This document shows, in pieces, positions 40,002-55,789 of a stretch of DNA of 64,000 nucleotides (position 1 is the stretch's first letter; each line of letters opens with the position of its first letter). The DNA is from Diprion similis (lineage: Eukaryota > Arthropoda > Insecta > Hymenoptera > Diprionidae), in contig NC_060109.1 of assembly GCF_021155765.1 (NCBI RefSeq), forward strand, positions 2,567,001 through 2,631,000, read 5' to 3'. Made by a program: the position numbers and the translations under genes. The notes beneath the pieces were generated by a model that made no database searches, was not told the DNA's origin, and worked only from the letters and a program-made list of their open reading frames with translations.

Positions 40002-42407
40002 AGCGACGTCGTCTTAGAATGCTCTTTTAGCCAAACTCTTAGAAGGTACGATAGATGGCAGCACCTCCTGGGCATGATTCCTAGCAGGCATGGCCCAAGG
40101 AATGCGCTGATGCGTATAGTCTATGGTCAGGGTGATCGAGGTTCGAGCAATCGCGAGCTATCGAAACAAATAACGAGCGCCGTTGTCATTCTCTCCATAG
40201 TCCAGTTCGCTCGTGATTTCACAGTACGCCATTTTCTTTGTGTGTGAAGTGTCGAAGCAGACGGAATATCGCTGTTTTTAATTCAAGTAAAAGGTAATCC
40301 TACCTCAGGCAATGACACTCGATCACCTTTCGCCCATCCATCATCCAACTTCCCGTCATCTAACTGAAATAAACGACAATTCGTCACATTTACTGCGCAT
40401 AATTGACGTCGCGACGTTCTACTACGCATTGACAGGTCTCTCTATCACCAGTATTATTAGTCGGATAGCATCAGCTTTGCTTGTGATTACGCCTCAACTT
40501 TCACGGCTTCGATCCAACGTCGCTATTCGCTAGCCTAACCGTTCATCGGATCCGCATTTACCTGCTTCCAAATCCCCGCGAGACAACAATACCTCAAAAA
40601 TCTTATCAAACCTTGTATGTATCTATCTGCATTACTCATACCTACTTGCGTTGCGTGTCTCATGAAATATATATCACAAAGCGTTTCTCGACACGCATAC
40701 TCCATTGAATATCCGTGTGTGTGGGGGAGAACCGTTTTGCTATTAAACTAAAGGACGAATACAAGGAGAGATACAAACAAAGAAGAAACTATCAGAGAAA
40801 AAAACCAACTTCACTTCGTTATTTTATTCTCTATCAGAAATACCAACACAAATGTAATTTTGACTCACCTATAAGCATAGGTTTCAGTATTTTTGACTCA
40901 TTCAATTTTTCTGATTTTCAGTATGCTCCATTTATTTGAAAAAAATTCTCAAATACTTTCCATTGTTCACTCAATCAGACCTGTTATTCATTCTTCAATA
41001 TCCTGTGGCGCATGAAACATTGAAAAATATCCTTTATTCGATGTCGTTGCGTCAGAAGCAGCTGTTTTGTTTATCTTCCAATGTCCATTGGGTTGAGGGA
41101 AAGTCATGAGTAAACGCTTAACCTCGTTACAGTGTCAGCCTTTCACAGGCGAAATGCATCGGTCGAGATTAATTCTAGGCGTGCGAGTTATCGTGAATAG
41201 GAAGTAATACGATACGAGGCATGTTGTTGGTCTCTATCTGAATTATCAAAGTCTGCCTCTATCAGGTTTCTTATGACACACTGTTGATCGTTTTAATGTG
41301 ATCGGTTTATCGTAATATTTACTCCACCTGACATTGCTGCCGACTATGAATTCAGCACGATTCACTAATTTCTCACCTAATTCTTTATTCGTTGTTAGTC
41401 GGTTCGATAACTGATTCTAAAATCAAATGATTTGAGTCATTATTTAACATTCATTCTACAGCTGACTCTTTGCTCTTGTTTGATGTGATTATTTGCGTTG
41501 TTTAATTTTCAAATCAAAGGTATTTACAGACACTCGAGTTGACAAATAATGAATATAATCATTCCTTACTCGCGTCCTGATTAGCTGAACTCAGGGGAAC
41601 CCATGTATCATAATAAGACAGACTATTGAGTCACAGTTTAAAGATCAACAATGAAAATCGTTCTAGATAATGAAGCACTAATTTTACGCTGAAGTGTCAT
41701 TTCAATCACAGTAAAATTACTTTCCACTTCTTCTTTAATTTTTTTTAATAGCCAACCTAGGCGAGAGATCAAAAATAAAAGTAAATGCAGAAATTTGAAC
41801 ACTTTTTGATATCAAACCTATGATGTAACTGTAAAAAAAAAACTCGAGTCTTCGTTAAAAGAAATTTTCATTACACAGACTAATTATATCCCAATTTAAA
41901 GCTCTTGCAAACTGTGATGACTTAAAACATCGAATATCTACGATTGTCTCGTACATTTATAAACAGACAAAGCAAATATAATTAATATTATGAACTTCAT
42001 ATCTTTTTTCATTTGAAATGCTGCAATTCCTTTGCCGAATCGCCACCTTTATGAGAAATTCGTTTTCTTGAACTTACTGTACCATAAATTAGATTTTCTA
42101 ATTTTACTGGATTAGAAAATTAAATTAAACTTCTTGTAACAAGCCCAGATGGTCAAAAAATTATAGCTTTAGGCTTAGCCTGATTAGTTTCACTCAGATT
42201 CTTCAAATTAAGCTCTAACAGAACACAATTTTCTTGTAACATATTCTTCATTGTTCTAGAAAAACTGTTTTTTTTTTTCACAGAAAATAACAGTAGGAAC
42301 AGTAGCGCCTGATAAGTTTCAGGACAATATCGCTCAAGTTTTCTTTTTGAATAGCAACAGTTTTCCATTAATTTGTTAGTTTTAACGTTTGTTTTTTTAA
42401 ATTTCAG
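40002..42407 (+). other. region upstream of Rab7, probable 5' UTR intron
   Basis: A TTTTAAATTTCAG acceptor at 42407 lies 27 bp before the Rab7 ATG, implying a non-coding first exon further upstream. A candidate end of that exon is AAAAG/GTAATC near 40290, following a moderately GC-rich stretch from 40030. The rest is AT-rich and shows no coding signal. Confidence 0.4.
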
Positions 42408-42428
42408 TTAATCTCACTACTGTAGTAG

Positions 42429-45943
<3,515 letters not shown>

Positions 45944-46229
45944 ATACAAACGTAACTCAATTTTGGAGCAAGTATAACGTCTGGTCAGCGTCCCGGAGGA
46001 CGCTATGAGCAACCTAGACAAAGAGTCGACCTGACATTTTTGGGATCGGTGAAATGTAAATGCGATATTGAAGATAAACTATAAAAAAAAAATGAATTAA
46101 AACTGAACACAATGATGAATTAAAAAGAAATTAAATTAAATATACACATACTAGGCTCAGAACTCTGATTTCTGATTTATATTAATTATTTTATTGTATA
46201 TGTGAAATGTATAGGTATCTATATTGAAG

Positions 46230-46235
46230 AATAAA
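46230..46235 (+). terminator. candidate Rab7 polyadenylation signal
   Basis: AATAAA 287 bp past the Rab7 stop, in an AT-rich 3' region. Other A-rich hexamers occur nearby, so alternative ends are possible. Confidence 0.5.
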
Positions 46236-46686
46236 AATATTGTATAGCATTACAGTTTGAAAGAAAATTTCAACATATCTACAATAGTAACAACAACAGC
46301 ATCGGCAACAACAAAAATAATACTAATAATAGTTATAATAACAATGAAGAAAATAAAAATAGTCTTATTGATATAATAAAAGAGTTATTAGGTCATTGCT
46401 TGATCGCGATAGGCTGTATGATATAATAACATATTATAATGTTTGAAAAGTATGGTAACATACTTGACCTTAAAAACATCAGATATTCTGTCTTATTAAA
46501 TTAGAAAATTATATTACATTTGTTAAAAATATCTTTGCGCCTTATTTTTCTTTCTTTTTTTACATACATATATATATATATAACAATATGCTATTTAGTG
46601 AATATTCTATAGACGTTAAAATAAAAATTGGAAAAATACTAAAAAATATTAGAAAACAAGAAAAAAAAAAGAAAAAAATTATATAG

Positions 46687-46720
<34 letters not shown>

Positions 46721-49110
46721 GCAACGCGTGTGGCTAATCATAAATTACATCATTATTATTATTATTATTATTATTACTATTTTTATCTAGTTTAATTTGT
46801 ATTTGCATAACTATTTATAGCTGAGCAAATGATTGAAATGTCACAACTGCTGACCGCGTTTAATTCGAGACATTGTTTTCTAAAACCGGAAAATAACACT
46901 TCTAGTAGACATCGACATCACTGTGAATTTTTATAAGCGTAAAATTTCTATCCTATATCGGTACTTGGGATCATAATACGTAATTGGTCATTTTTTTTTT
47001 CTTTTTTTTTTTCTTTTTTTTCTTTTACGACACATGATGTCCCGAATCGTTAAAAAAAATTATACGAACAAAATATTCTTGAATACAAGCTGTGAGTGTT
47101 TATCGATATACTGTCATGTCATCCTCTCTCTCTCTATTTTTTCCCTTTTTTTCCTTCTCTATGTATCTCAACGTTATTTGACAAGAGCGATAACACGATG
47201 ACATTGCAATATATATATATATATATATATATATCGTTAGTCAAAATCGAGAAAAAGAACACAGGCAGAATATTTTTGTTTTGAACATTATTTACGGTGA
47301 GGAATTTAATAAAAAATAAATAACATGAGCATGATCTCGAATTTAATATTGTTTTACGTAGAAATAAAATTAATAAAGTACGTATAGTTGACAGCTGACT
47401 CGTTTTTTTCTGCGTATTTTCAATGCCTCGTAGAATCAATCGTCAAACGTAGTTGTTTTCGATTCTTTTAGATAATTCAATGATCGATAAAATGAATCGA
47501 AAAGCGACCATTCCAATTTCAAAAAGAAAAAAAAAACAAAAAAAAAAAAACGAACAACCAATTTCATCGTTTTACCATCTACATTCTACCATAATTGTCA
47601 TAAAATATCTGACATAACGTACAATGAAAAATCATGCTTGATTAATCATCGCATAATTGTATGTATGTACATCGCATGTATTATGAAAATTGTGTAATTA
47701 AGGAAATTAGTAACGCAGTCTTCGTCTGATTACGCGATTATATCAATATACGTATAATATATAATTTAATAATGTATATTATTGTGAATAATATTTATAC
47801 ACAATTAACAATGCCGTTGTGTGCATAGTTTATTTTCTATAAAACATTTTTTATCCGTCAACTTATTGCCTACACGTAAATTAAACATTGATCCTCGGAA
47901 ATAAAGTAAAAAAAGTTAATGCAGAATATTTTAGTAACGAGGAGAAAAGGGAAAAGTTTTTTGTCCTTTTGCAACGTAGTGAAAATTAATATACATATGG
48001 TGAAACGAACGATTTCTTTTTTTTGGGTTACGTTATATTATAAAGTATTATTTTATAAACATTTATATGATAATGAAAACGAATTAACTTGAAAAAAAAA
48101 AAAAAAAAACAATTAATAAACAAATAAATAAAACCAGACAAATAATTTTACCTCGTACCTATGATTCGCTATGTGATTAACTCTTTATTTCGTATATTGA
48201 ATTTTCGTTCAAGTGCAAATTCAAATTTCAATTCCGAATGATTTTTTGTGAGTTTCAAAAAAGAGAGAGAAATAGAGAATAAAATTCAAAAATTACTTAG
48301 TTCTGTATGACTAGTTATAACTGGTATTCATTCTTATTACTAGCAGCTGCCTTGTGGGGGGGGGGGGGGGGGGGGTTGGATTGATGATTTTGAAAAACTC
48401 ACGAAACAAATATAAGAATCTACTTGAAAACTTTTTTTTTCAAACCGGAGAATTTTTTTGTGTCCCAACAAGCTGCAGCTAGAATAACTACTAATCAGTG
48501 ACATTTTCGAAAACCAAGATCTTGAACGTTTCGTTTTTCGATATTTTATTTTCGCATGTTTGAAATTTTGATATCTTTTCGATCGAGTTCCTTTCTTTTG
48601 TTTTTCTATTACATGGGGAAATGTTCGACACAGCAACGATTTGAAATGTAGAAGACCTTCTTCTCTTTGTAAAGTTTGCGATTGAAGGATCAGATTCGTT
48701 AATTTAAAATTGAAGATTGAATGTTTATCCGAATTCGCGAACCATTACTTATACAGTTTGTTTTCATGTAAACAATAAATGGAAAATACAATAGTCATTT
48801 ATTGTATATTGAATTTTTACACATATTGAATTTGTATTAGAAGCATTTTGAAGTCGAAGGAGCAATCCGTGTCGTGTATATTTCCGAATTTCAAAATTCT
48901 TTTTCAGAATCGTAAAAAACGACACTGAAAGTGAGCAAAGTTCCCGTCGTAATAAAACAAGTACGAATTTTTTTTTCAAAATTCTACAAACTATACGACA
49001 CAGATCCATCTTTTACCTTTAATTCAGGACTAAGAGCAATAAAATCGAACTTAAGAGTTCCGAGAAAACTTGCACGAGCTGAAGCACGAAATAACGAATT
49101 TTCGCCGCGA
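46236..49110. other. AT-rich intergenic stretch rich in simple repeats
   Basis: No gene seen. It contains poly-A at about 46690-46718, (ATT)n at 46754-46777, (TA)n at 47209-47234, poly-A runs near 47530 and 48090, and 20 G at 48356-48375. Short - strand open frames here are low-complexity. Confidence 0.6.
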
Positions 49111-49310
49111 ATAGCGATCGCCTGCTAGCGCCATCTTTGGCTCAGGCCGTCCGTCGTTCGAACTAACGGCCGTAGCGTGAAGTCAGCATCGAACACTTGC
49201 AGATCCGTAATTTAAACCGCGAGCCGTGAGCGTTATTCAGTGTGTCCTTCGCGAATAAATATTGGTAAAGTATCTGAAACTCCGTGATAAGTGTTCGTTA
49301 GTCATTTACT

Positions 49311-50492
49311 ATGACTAAGATAAGGAAAGTGTTACGGAAAAGTGAGAAAAACGGCCAGGGTTGGAGAAATTTGGCGGCTTATCAGCGAGAGAGGTTGAGG
49401 TGAGTAGAATGGCATGAAGTTTGTTTACACAGACTTGATTGTTTTCATTTTCTGACCGACTTACTAACATGTATACGTTTTATTAATTCAGAACACCCTA
49501 TTTTCCTAACAATCTCTTCGAATTGTTATTTACTGTCCGTTTTTCAATGTGTATTTTATTAACCTTTTCTTCCGAAAATCATTTTCCATCTTTCGTCCAC
49601 TCACAATTATAAATTTATCGATGACTTTTACCGTACACTGATTTACCTAACTGACTATTTGAGGGTTATATTTGGCATCTACTTGCCAAGGTCAATGCAC
49701 AATACACTATTGAACTGAAAACATGAAATGCTGTCGAAGACGTTGTTGCAGCGTAAAGTTTCGATGTCAGCTACGTCCGGTACGCTACATTTACGTTTCG
49801 AAATGAGCCAATTATTCAGCTCCATGAAACCTGAGACTTTTGACTTCGGCACTGATTCAGTTGTATCAGTTTTGTTGATTAAAAAAAAAAATTTAATAAG
49901 CTAGCACTGTCCTTTTCGAACAAGTGTGTTACTGTTTTATTCTCCAATAGCAATACATTTTCACCTAAAACATCGTAAATTTGACTCGCAAGTGGCGGAT
50001 GGAAAAGAATTAATTTTTCTTGCCTATACTACGATTGCGTGAAAAAATAAAAGATTTTCTACTGAAAAATATTATTATCATATGCCCCGCGATTACCCAA
50101 TAAATAGGCTTTTCAAAGCTAAAATAACAAACATTTTTCGGCCAATACTGAAGAAAATTTTGTAAATAGAAGTAAAAAATCTGTCTGAAACAACAACCAC
50201 CTGGGGTCAGGATTCAAATCAGATCGGTTCCAATATTTTGTACAGACTTGTCAATCGGTTACATAATATATGGTCAATATGTAGAATTACTGCGAGCCAA
50301 ATGATCGACGAAGAATTGGTCGCGGAAGGCGTGCCAACCGAAGACACGATAACAGATAATGTTACCGAGTTTGACGAAGTTCTTAAATCTTCAATGAAAA
50401 AAAGTTTGAAAGTTCATTTTGGCGTTCTGTATTTTATGGCTGATATAGGTTTGAGAATACAAAAGAATCGACCAATTTTTAGCGCTGAATAA
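49311..50492 (+). CDS. 98-aa protein of unknown function, 2 exons
   Basis: Exon 1 (49311-49399) reads MTKIRKVLRKSEKNGQGW..., highly basic, and ends in a GTGAGT donor. Exon 2 (50285-50492) begins after a TAG acceptor and completes the split Arg codon, giving 98 residues to a TAA at 50490-50492. The second half is acidic (MIDEELVAEGVPTEDTITDN), followed by a hydrophobic helix (LKVHFGVLYFMADIGLRI). AATAAA overlaps the stop and recurs at 50509. The GC-richer stretch 49100-49310 would be promoter and 5' UTR. Clean phase and composition support a gene, but two short exons can match by chance. I do not recognise it. Confidence 0.55.
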
Positions 50493-50513
50493 ACCTAACA
50501 TCACAACCAATAA

Positions 50514-53500
50514 AAAAAGCTTCCCACCTAGTCAGCTAGACTTATGTGAGAACTATTGGTGTGATAAACAAATATGACCCAAAGAAAACTATCGTTAAAT
50601 ATCAAAACTGTTAAACAATCACTACATTTGTGTTACACGATTTTCAATCTCCAATACAACTACCTGTATCCATTCAAACTAAGAAGTAAAAATAACGATC
50701 GATCTTCCGAAGATCAATCTTTTATAACCGATTTTTTGGATGAATCGATTTTACCAGAATCAATTCGAATCGATTCTGAGAATTAATCTTTTGCTTGAGA
50801 TCGCCTATACACCTAGTATTTAGTCATGAATTAGTTAACTGCTGTAGCGGGTAATTTTTCTTGTAATTTTTTTCACCCTACTGCATCGAGTTATGCAATA
50901 AATCTCTTGAAAACTCAATAGTGTTAGCCATGATTATTCAATGAATTGTGTAACTTAGTCTCGCCGACTTTTCCCCTTGGCCGCCTGATTTAAGTCGCGC
51001 GAGAAGCCAAAATTCCCGCGCGAGCTGGGTAGGCAACGTCCTTAATAATAAGTCAGGGCTTGGTTCATTACCATGTCCTGAAAATTAAAAGAAAAGTTGT
51101 TTATTTTCACCAAATGGCTAAATTCTTATGAACCTAGGATGAAAAATTATTATATTCCAGATACGACGTGAAATTCTCTGAAATTTCCAGGTTTTTCCAG
51201 AGGATATCAAATTTCCTGAGAATTCCATGATTCCATAATTTCCATGAATACAGGACACCCTGACCGCGACTTCCGCAAGATTCCGCAAAGTAGTGAATAT
51301 TTGAACCTCGCGCTGCATTCATTATGGATAAAAAATACTCGGACGAGGTTTGTCATTCTGCTGCATCATAATCTCTCTAATTTTCCACGACTTTTGATTA
51401 TGAAATGACGGCCACGTGAACTGAAAAAAATGCATCATCCCTACACGATTTCGATGATTTTTCAGTGAATGCGGTGTGTGATTGTTTATTCTCATTCTGA
51501 ATCCCCAATTTTTCTCGAAGTTTCGGTCATAATCCGTGTCAGGAAATTCAGATGAATATTAAACACAACACCATGCGGATAAATATTTCGTCGCTTTATT
51601 TGTATCTTATTATCGTTAATCTTGCCAAATCTTCAATGGTTTCAACAAAAAATTAGAGGCGACAGCAAAATGATTTTTTCACCACCAGCAAAAGCTTTGG
51701 TAGTTTGTTAACTAGAACTAAAAGAAACCGAGTTTTCCGCTTTTCAACGCTGTGACGATATCCATGATAGTTCTAGGTCAGAACTATTGTTGTTATATTG
51801 TCAATAGCGCGGGTCAAAACTTATTAAAAATTGCGATATGGTTGAGTTTAGATGGTTCACTCCAATTTTTTCCATCATTTCGTAAGATTTGATATCCTTT
51901 ATACTCGCATGAATTTTTGGAGATTTTTTGGAGTGGTGCGCTATCCTTAAAATTGCGAAAAACTGAGTTTTTGGCGTCTTTTGACAATCTATGGCCTACT
52001 TTGAGTCGATATAATTTTGAAATCAATAATTAAACGAAAATATCAGATACAAATGAATGATTAAACTCTGGTTGTTTTTTTAAAGAGAGGTTTATTGAAT
52101 TCTCGAAGAAACTTATGCCTAATGGATGGAAGAACGATCTAATCTTCGTCGCTAACTTCGTTGATAACTGCTTGTGTTTTGCGATGTTGGTCAAGTAATA
52201 AATCCTATAGTTGCAATTTTTGATTCAATTCAAATTAAATTCAAAATTCAATTTAACTATGAACAGTAGTCCTTCACAATCTATAACAAAACAGCGTACA
52301 AGCATTGATGCTGTTTTTTAACGATTTTTAAACAAGATACAGTCACAAACATATGTATATAGCTTATTTCACTTACCATAAGCTGATCATTTCTATAGTA
52401 GAACGTGATGATTAGATTACTTTTTTTGGATCATTTAATATAATTGCAAATATTGAATAATATTCGAGAAAAATAAATATTTTCTCTTTAAAACTGTGTT
52501 TCTTTATTGATTTATTGAATTTAGAATTTTTTCTTTCAATAAAAACTTGAACAATTTTTATTGATATTGAGGTATGAAATTCGTGGAGGTTTTGGTAAAT
52601 TTTGAATTTCGTAATTCGAATCGCAACAAAAATTGGCCAGTAATTGCGAGTAAAAGGCTAAAAGTCGGTTTTTAGCAATTTTAAAGGTGGCGCACCACTT
52701 CACAAAAATTTCAAAAAAATTTATGTAAGTAGAGAATATCAAATCCTATGATATGATGAAAAAATTGGGAGTGAATCCTCTGAACGCTCAACAATATTAC
52801 GATTTTTAAGGTTGAGGTTGCATTAATTAATTACATCTATTACAAAGAATTAAGTAAATCTGAAACATCGTTGACCGATCATATTATCATATTTATCACA
52901 ATTTTGCACGTTATTACTCCAAAAATATTATTTCCCAGAATGAAATGTTAGGATAATGAATCAACATTAAAAAAGTTCTGGTTCATTTCTGAAAACAATT
53001 TTATATATACTTAACAAAATAGTGCAAACTTATAAATCAATGCAGATTACAAATGACGCTTTAAGTTGCATCATGAACCGGATAGACTTCCAAATGATAA
53101 ATATCACTACTTTCCAATTGAGTTGATATCCGACAGATGGTAAAGCAGTTAGCGCCTCAGTCGGCGAAAACGTTTCATGAGGATCAGCTGCGATCCGAAG
53201 TTACCTACTGTCGGTAAGAGGGTAGCGACAATGGATTATTCGACATTTCTCAAACGTGGCTCTAGACAGCGTTGTCGACTCTTTGAGGCCCAAAGGCCGC
53301 GTAGGTGGATGAACGGAGTAAAAATGCAAGCGAATATCTCAATACATAGTAGTTTGTAGGTAACTAGGTTCTACAAAAATATCAAGATCATGATAGTATC
53401 AGACCTGAATCTGAACTGGTTTTTGAGGAAAACAAGATAACTAAAAATCATAAAATCATTTTTTTCTCAGGATTGAGTTGACCGATTTGTTTGAAAAATT

Positions 53501-55558
53501 GATCTGTTATGGAAAGAAGGTCAAGCTTTTATAGAATCACAAGACAGATTTTTAGTTTAGTAAATTCGTGATAAAAAAAATTAGGAAACGTGATAAATAA
53601 TATAATGAAATAATTCAGCTGCATCTGAAGTTGTAAAAAACAATTTTACAACAATTTTTTTTATTTCTACAATAATTCACATATATTTGAGCTTACCAAA
53701 ATATGCAATCTACTGAATTACACTGTTAGAATTTTTTTTTAATCTTACGATGCTTTAATATTTCAATCAGAAATTAAATCTTCGATAAGAAAAAAAAATT
53801 TTCTTCCCATTTTGACTTGTAAATTAGTTAATCGCAATGTGAGCACTATTTGATGGATATTTTTAGGGACGATACCTAAGATCTGGGAGGGACATTTTCC
53901 CCCAAGTCCTTCTGCAGGATTCCTATATGCAAGTCGGTGGAGGACATTTTTAAATATCGATTATCCTGATAAATAATCATTTATTTCATATGAATTAATG
54001 CTATAAAATTTCAAGTTTTATTTTATATATATCCTTTCTTTGTACTCTGAGGAAAAAAAAAAAAAAAAAAAAAAAATAATATCATAACAAAATTTTACCC
54101 TCACAAAAACTTCACTAAAAATCTTATTAAAATTTTTTACATCCACCTACCTAAATAACGAATCGGTAATTCTTTTTGCATTATTTTTTAGGTTGTTTGT
54201 GATTGTGATTGTGGTCTGTAAAATAACTCTTCAAGAAACAATTGAAAGAATGAATAACAAACCACCACTTCTATGCTTCAGAGCATAATATTTTATGGGC
54301 AAATATTTATTGCTGATATCGATGTCCAATAAATTAAATGTATTTGGTAGTTTATTCAAAGCAAAAACATGTTGTTAGTGTAAAATCCATTAGATACGTC
54401 CCAAACCCAAGACATATTATAAACTCACAGATAACTCTTGTGATCATCGGATCTGCAAAACTGATATTAAATGCTATATTCTATTTTCATCTGGAAAATT
54501 CCACACTCAGTTCCAAACGATGAAAAGAATTAATTAAACACACCTCGGAATCCGCACGTGTCGCCGCATCCGAGGCGTATCGAACTGCCATTTTTTTAAA
54601 TTTTATTGATGATACACAATATTTCGTGATCAGCATTACACAGTCGATTGAACAAAGAATCGGCCGACCGTCTACTGTCGTTACAAACTTTTATCACTTT
54701 ACTTTTTTACTCATGGATTCATTTACATCTTCATCTATTCGCAAAGAATATCTTACCACATTTGACCTCTGATATCTATAAGCTATATAACGGGTACTGC
54801 GATTGTCACAGTACTTTAGCTCAGCATCCACGATCTCTCTATGATTAAGTAGAACGCGAATAATAATTTTTCCGGTCCAGCTTCCCGGAATACCTGCTAT
54901 AAAATTAAATATACGAATTTTTACGCTACGGTATAAAAATATGTAGAAAGGTGCAGGTGAAAGCACGCATCGAAACGTTTTGGTGAGTCTAGATAAGATG
55001 CCAATATTAAACGTCAGAAATCATCAAAAATCGATTTTTTTTTCTTTAATTTTTTTTTCTCGTTACGGTATAATTTTATAGACAAAAAAAAATAAGCTTC
55101 CGAAAGTTTCAGTTCAAAATTTGAATTTTGAAAGGTCGCTCATAATTTTTTTTAATCTGTTGGTGCATTTCTTTAGATTTTTTCGAGCGACTTTCAATAC
55201 TCATATTAAAATTTCATAAATTTTTTTTCTTTTATTTAGTAAAAAAAAAAAAAATCAATAAAAATACACCACGACATGGATTAAAAATCAAACAAAATAC
55301 TGAAAATATAATTTTTTTAATTTAATTTTTTGACGATTTTTCACATTTTGAAAAATTCGAAGCGACCTCTTAAAATTTTTCTTTTCGAGCTGTCCTTTGG
55401 AGTGGGCTTTTAAAACATCAAAAACTAACATTTCGTCACACGAGACTCGAAAAAAAAAAAAATATTCGGTTTTTTGGCGCCACCCTAATGAACAGTATAA
55501 GCATTCATCATTTCTTCATTACTTCGTAAATTTTTCTAGCTAATTGTAAGAATGACGA
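50514..55558. other. gene-poor stretch
   Basis: No convincing gene. A diverged inverted pair lies at 51851-52040 and 52545-52786 (see separate entry). An ATCGAT-rich patch at 50692-50786 resembles the element at 62570-63001. Poly-A at about 54053-54076 and other A/T runs occur. Open frames are short and without motifs. Confidence 0.5.
51851..52786. repeat. diverged long inverted repeat
   Basis: The segment 51851-52040 matches the reverse complement of about 52545-52786 with substitutions and small indels. Shared landmarks are TTCACTCC, TTTGATAT and GTGGTGCGC. The roughly 500 bp between is AT-rich. It is probably an old foldback-type transposon or two inverted copies of one. Confidence 0.65.
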
Positions 55559-55789
55559 CTACTCGACGCTGTCACTAAAAACTTCATCGATGTCAGGCTC
55601 TGGAATCAAAAATATTTTTCGAAAAACCGAATAGTTGTTAAAATCTTCTCTCGATTTTTCTTGGCTTGTCTTCAAAGGCGCCATTGAAATCCTTCTGCAT
55701 GCAGGAAATGCGCAGGTGAATGCACAACGCACTGCAGGTGCTCTTGACTCAAGTGAAAAACCGATGATATAGGAACACAAAGGAGTCAT
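55559..55789 (-). CDS. possible small coding exon, weak
   Basis: 76 open codons ending in EPDIDEVFSDSVE and a TAG, with higher complexity than surrounding DNA. No partner exon, family or promoter is evident, so it may be chance. Confidence 0.2.
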   Translation of the reverse strand: MTPLCSYIIGFSLESRAPAVRCAFTCAFPACRRISMAPLKTSQEKSREDFNNYSVFRKIFLIPEPDIDEVFSDSVE

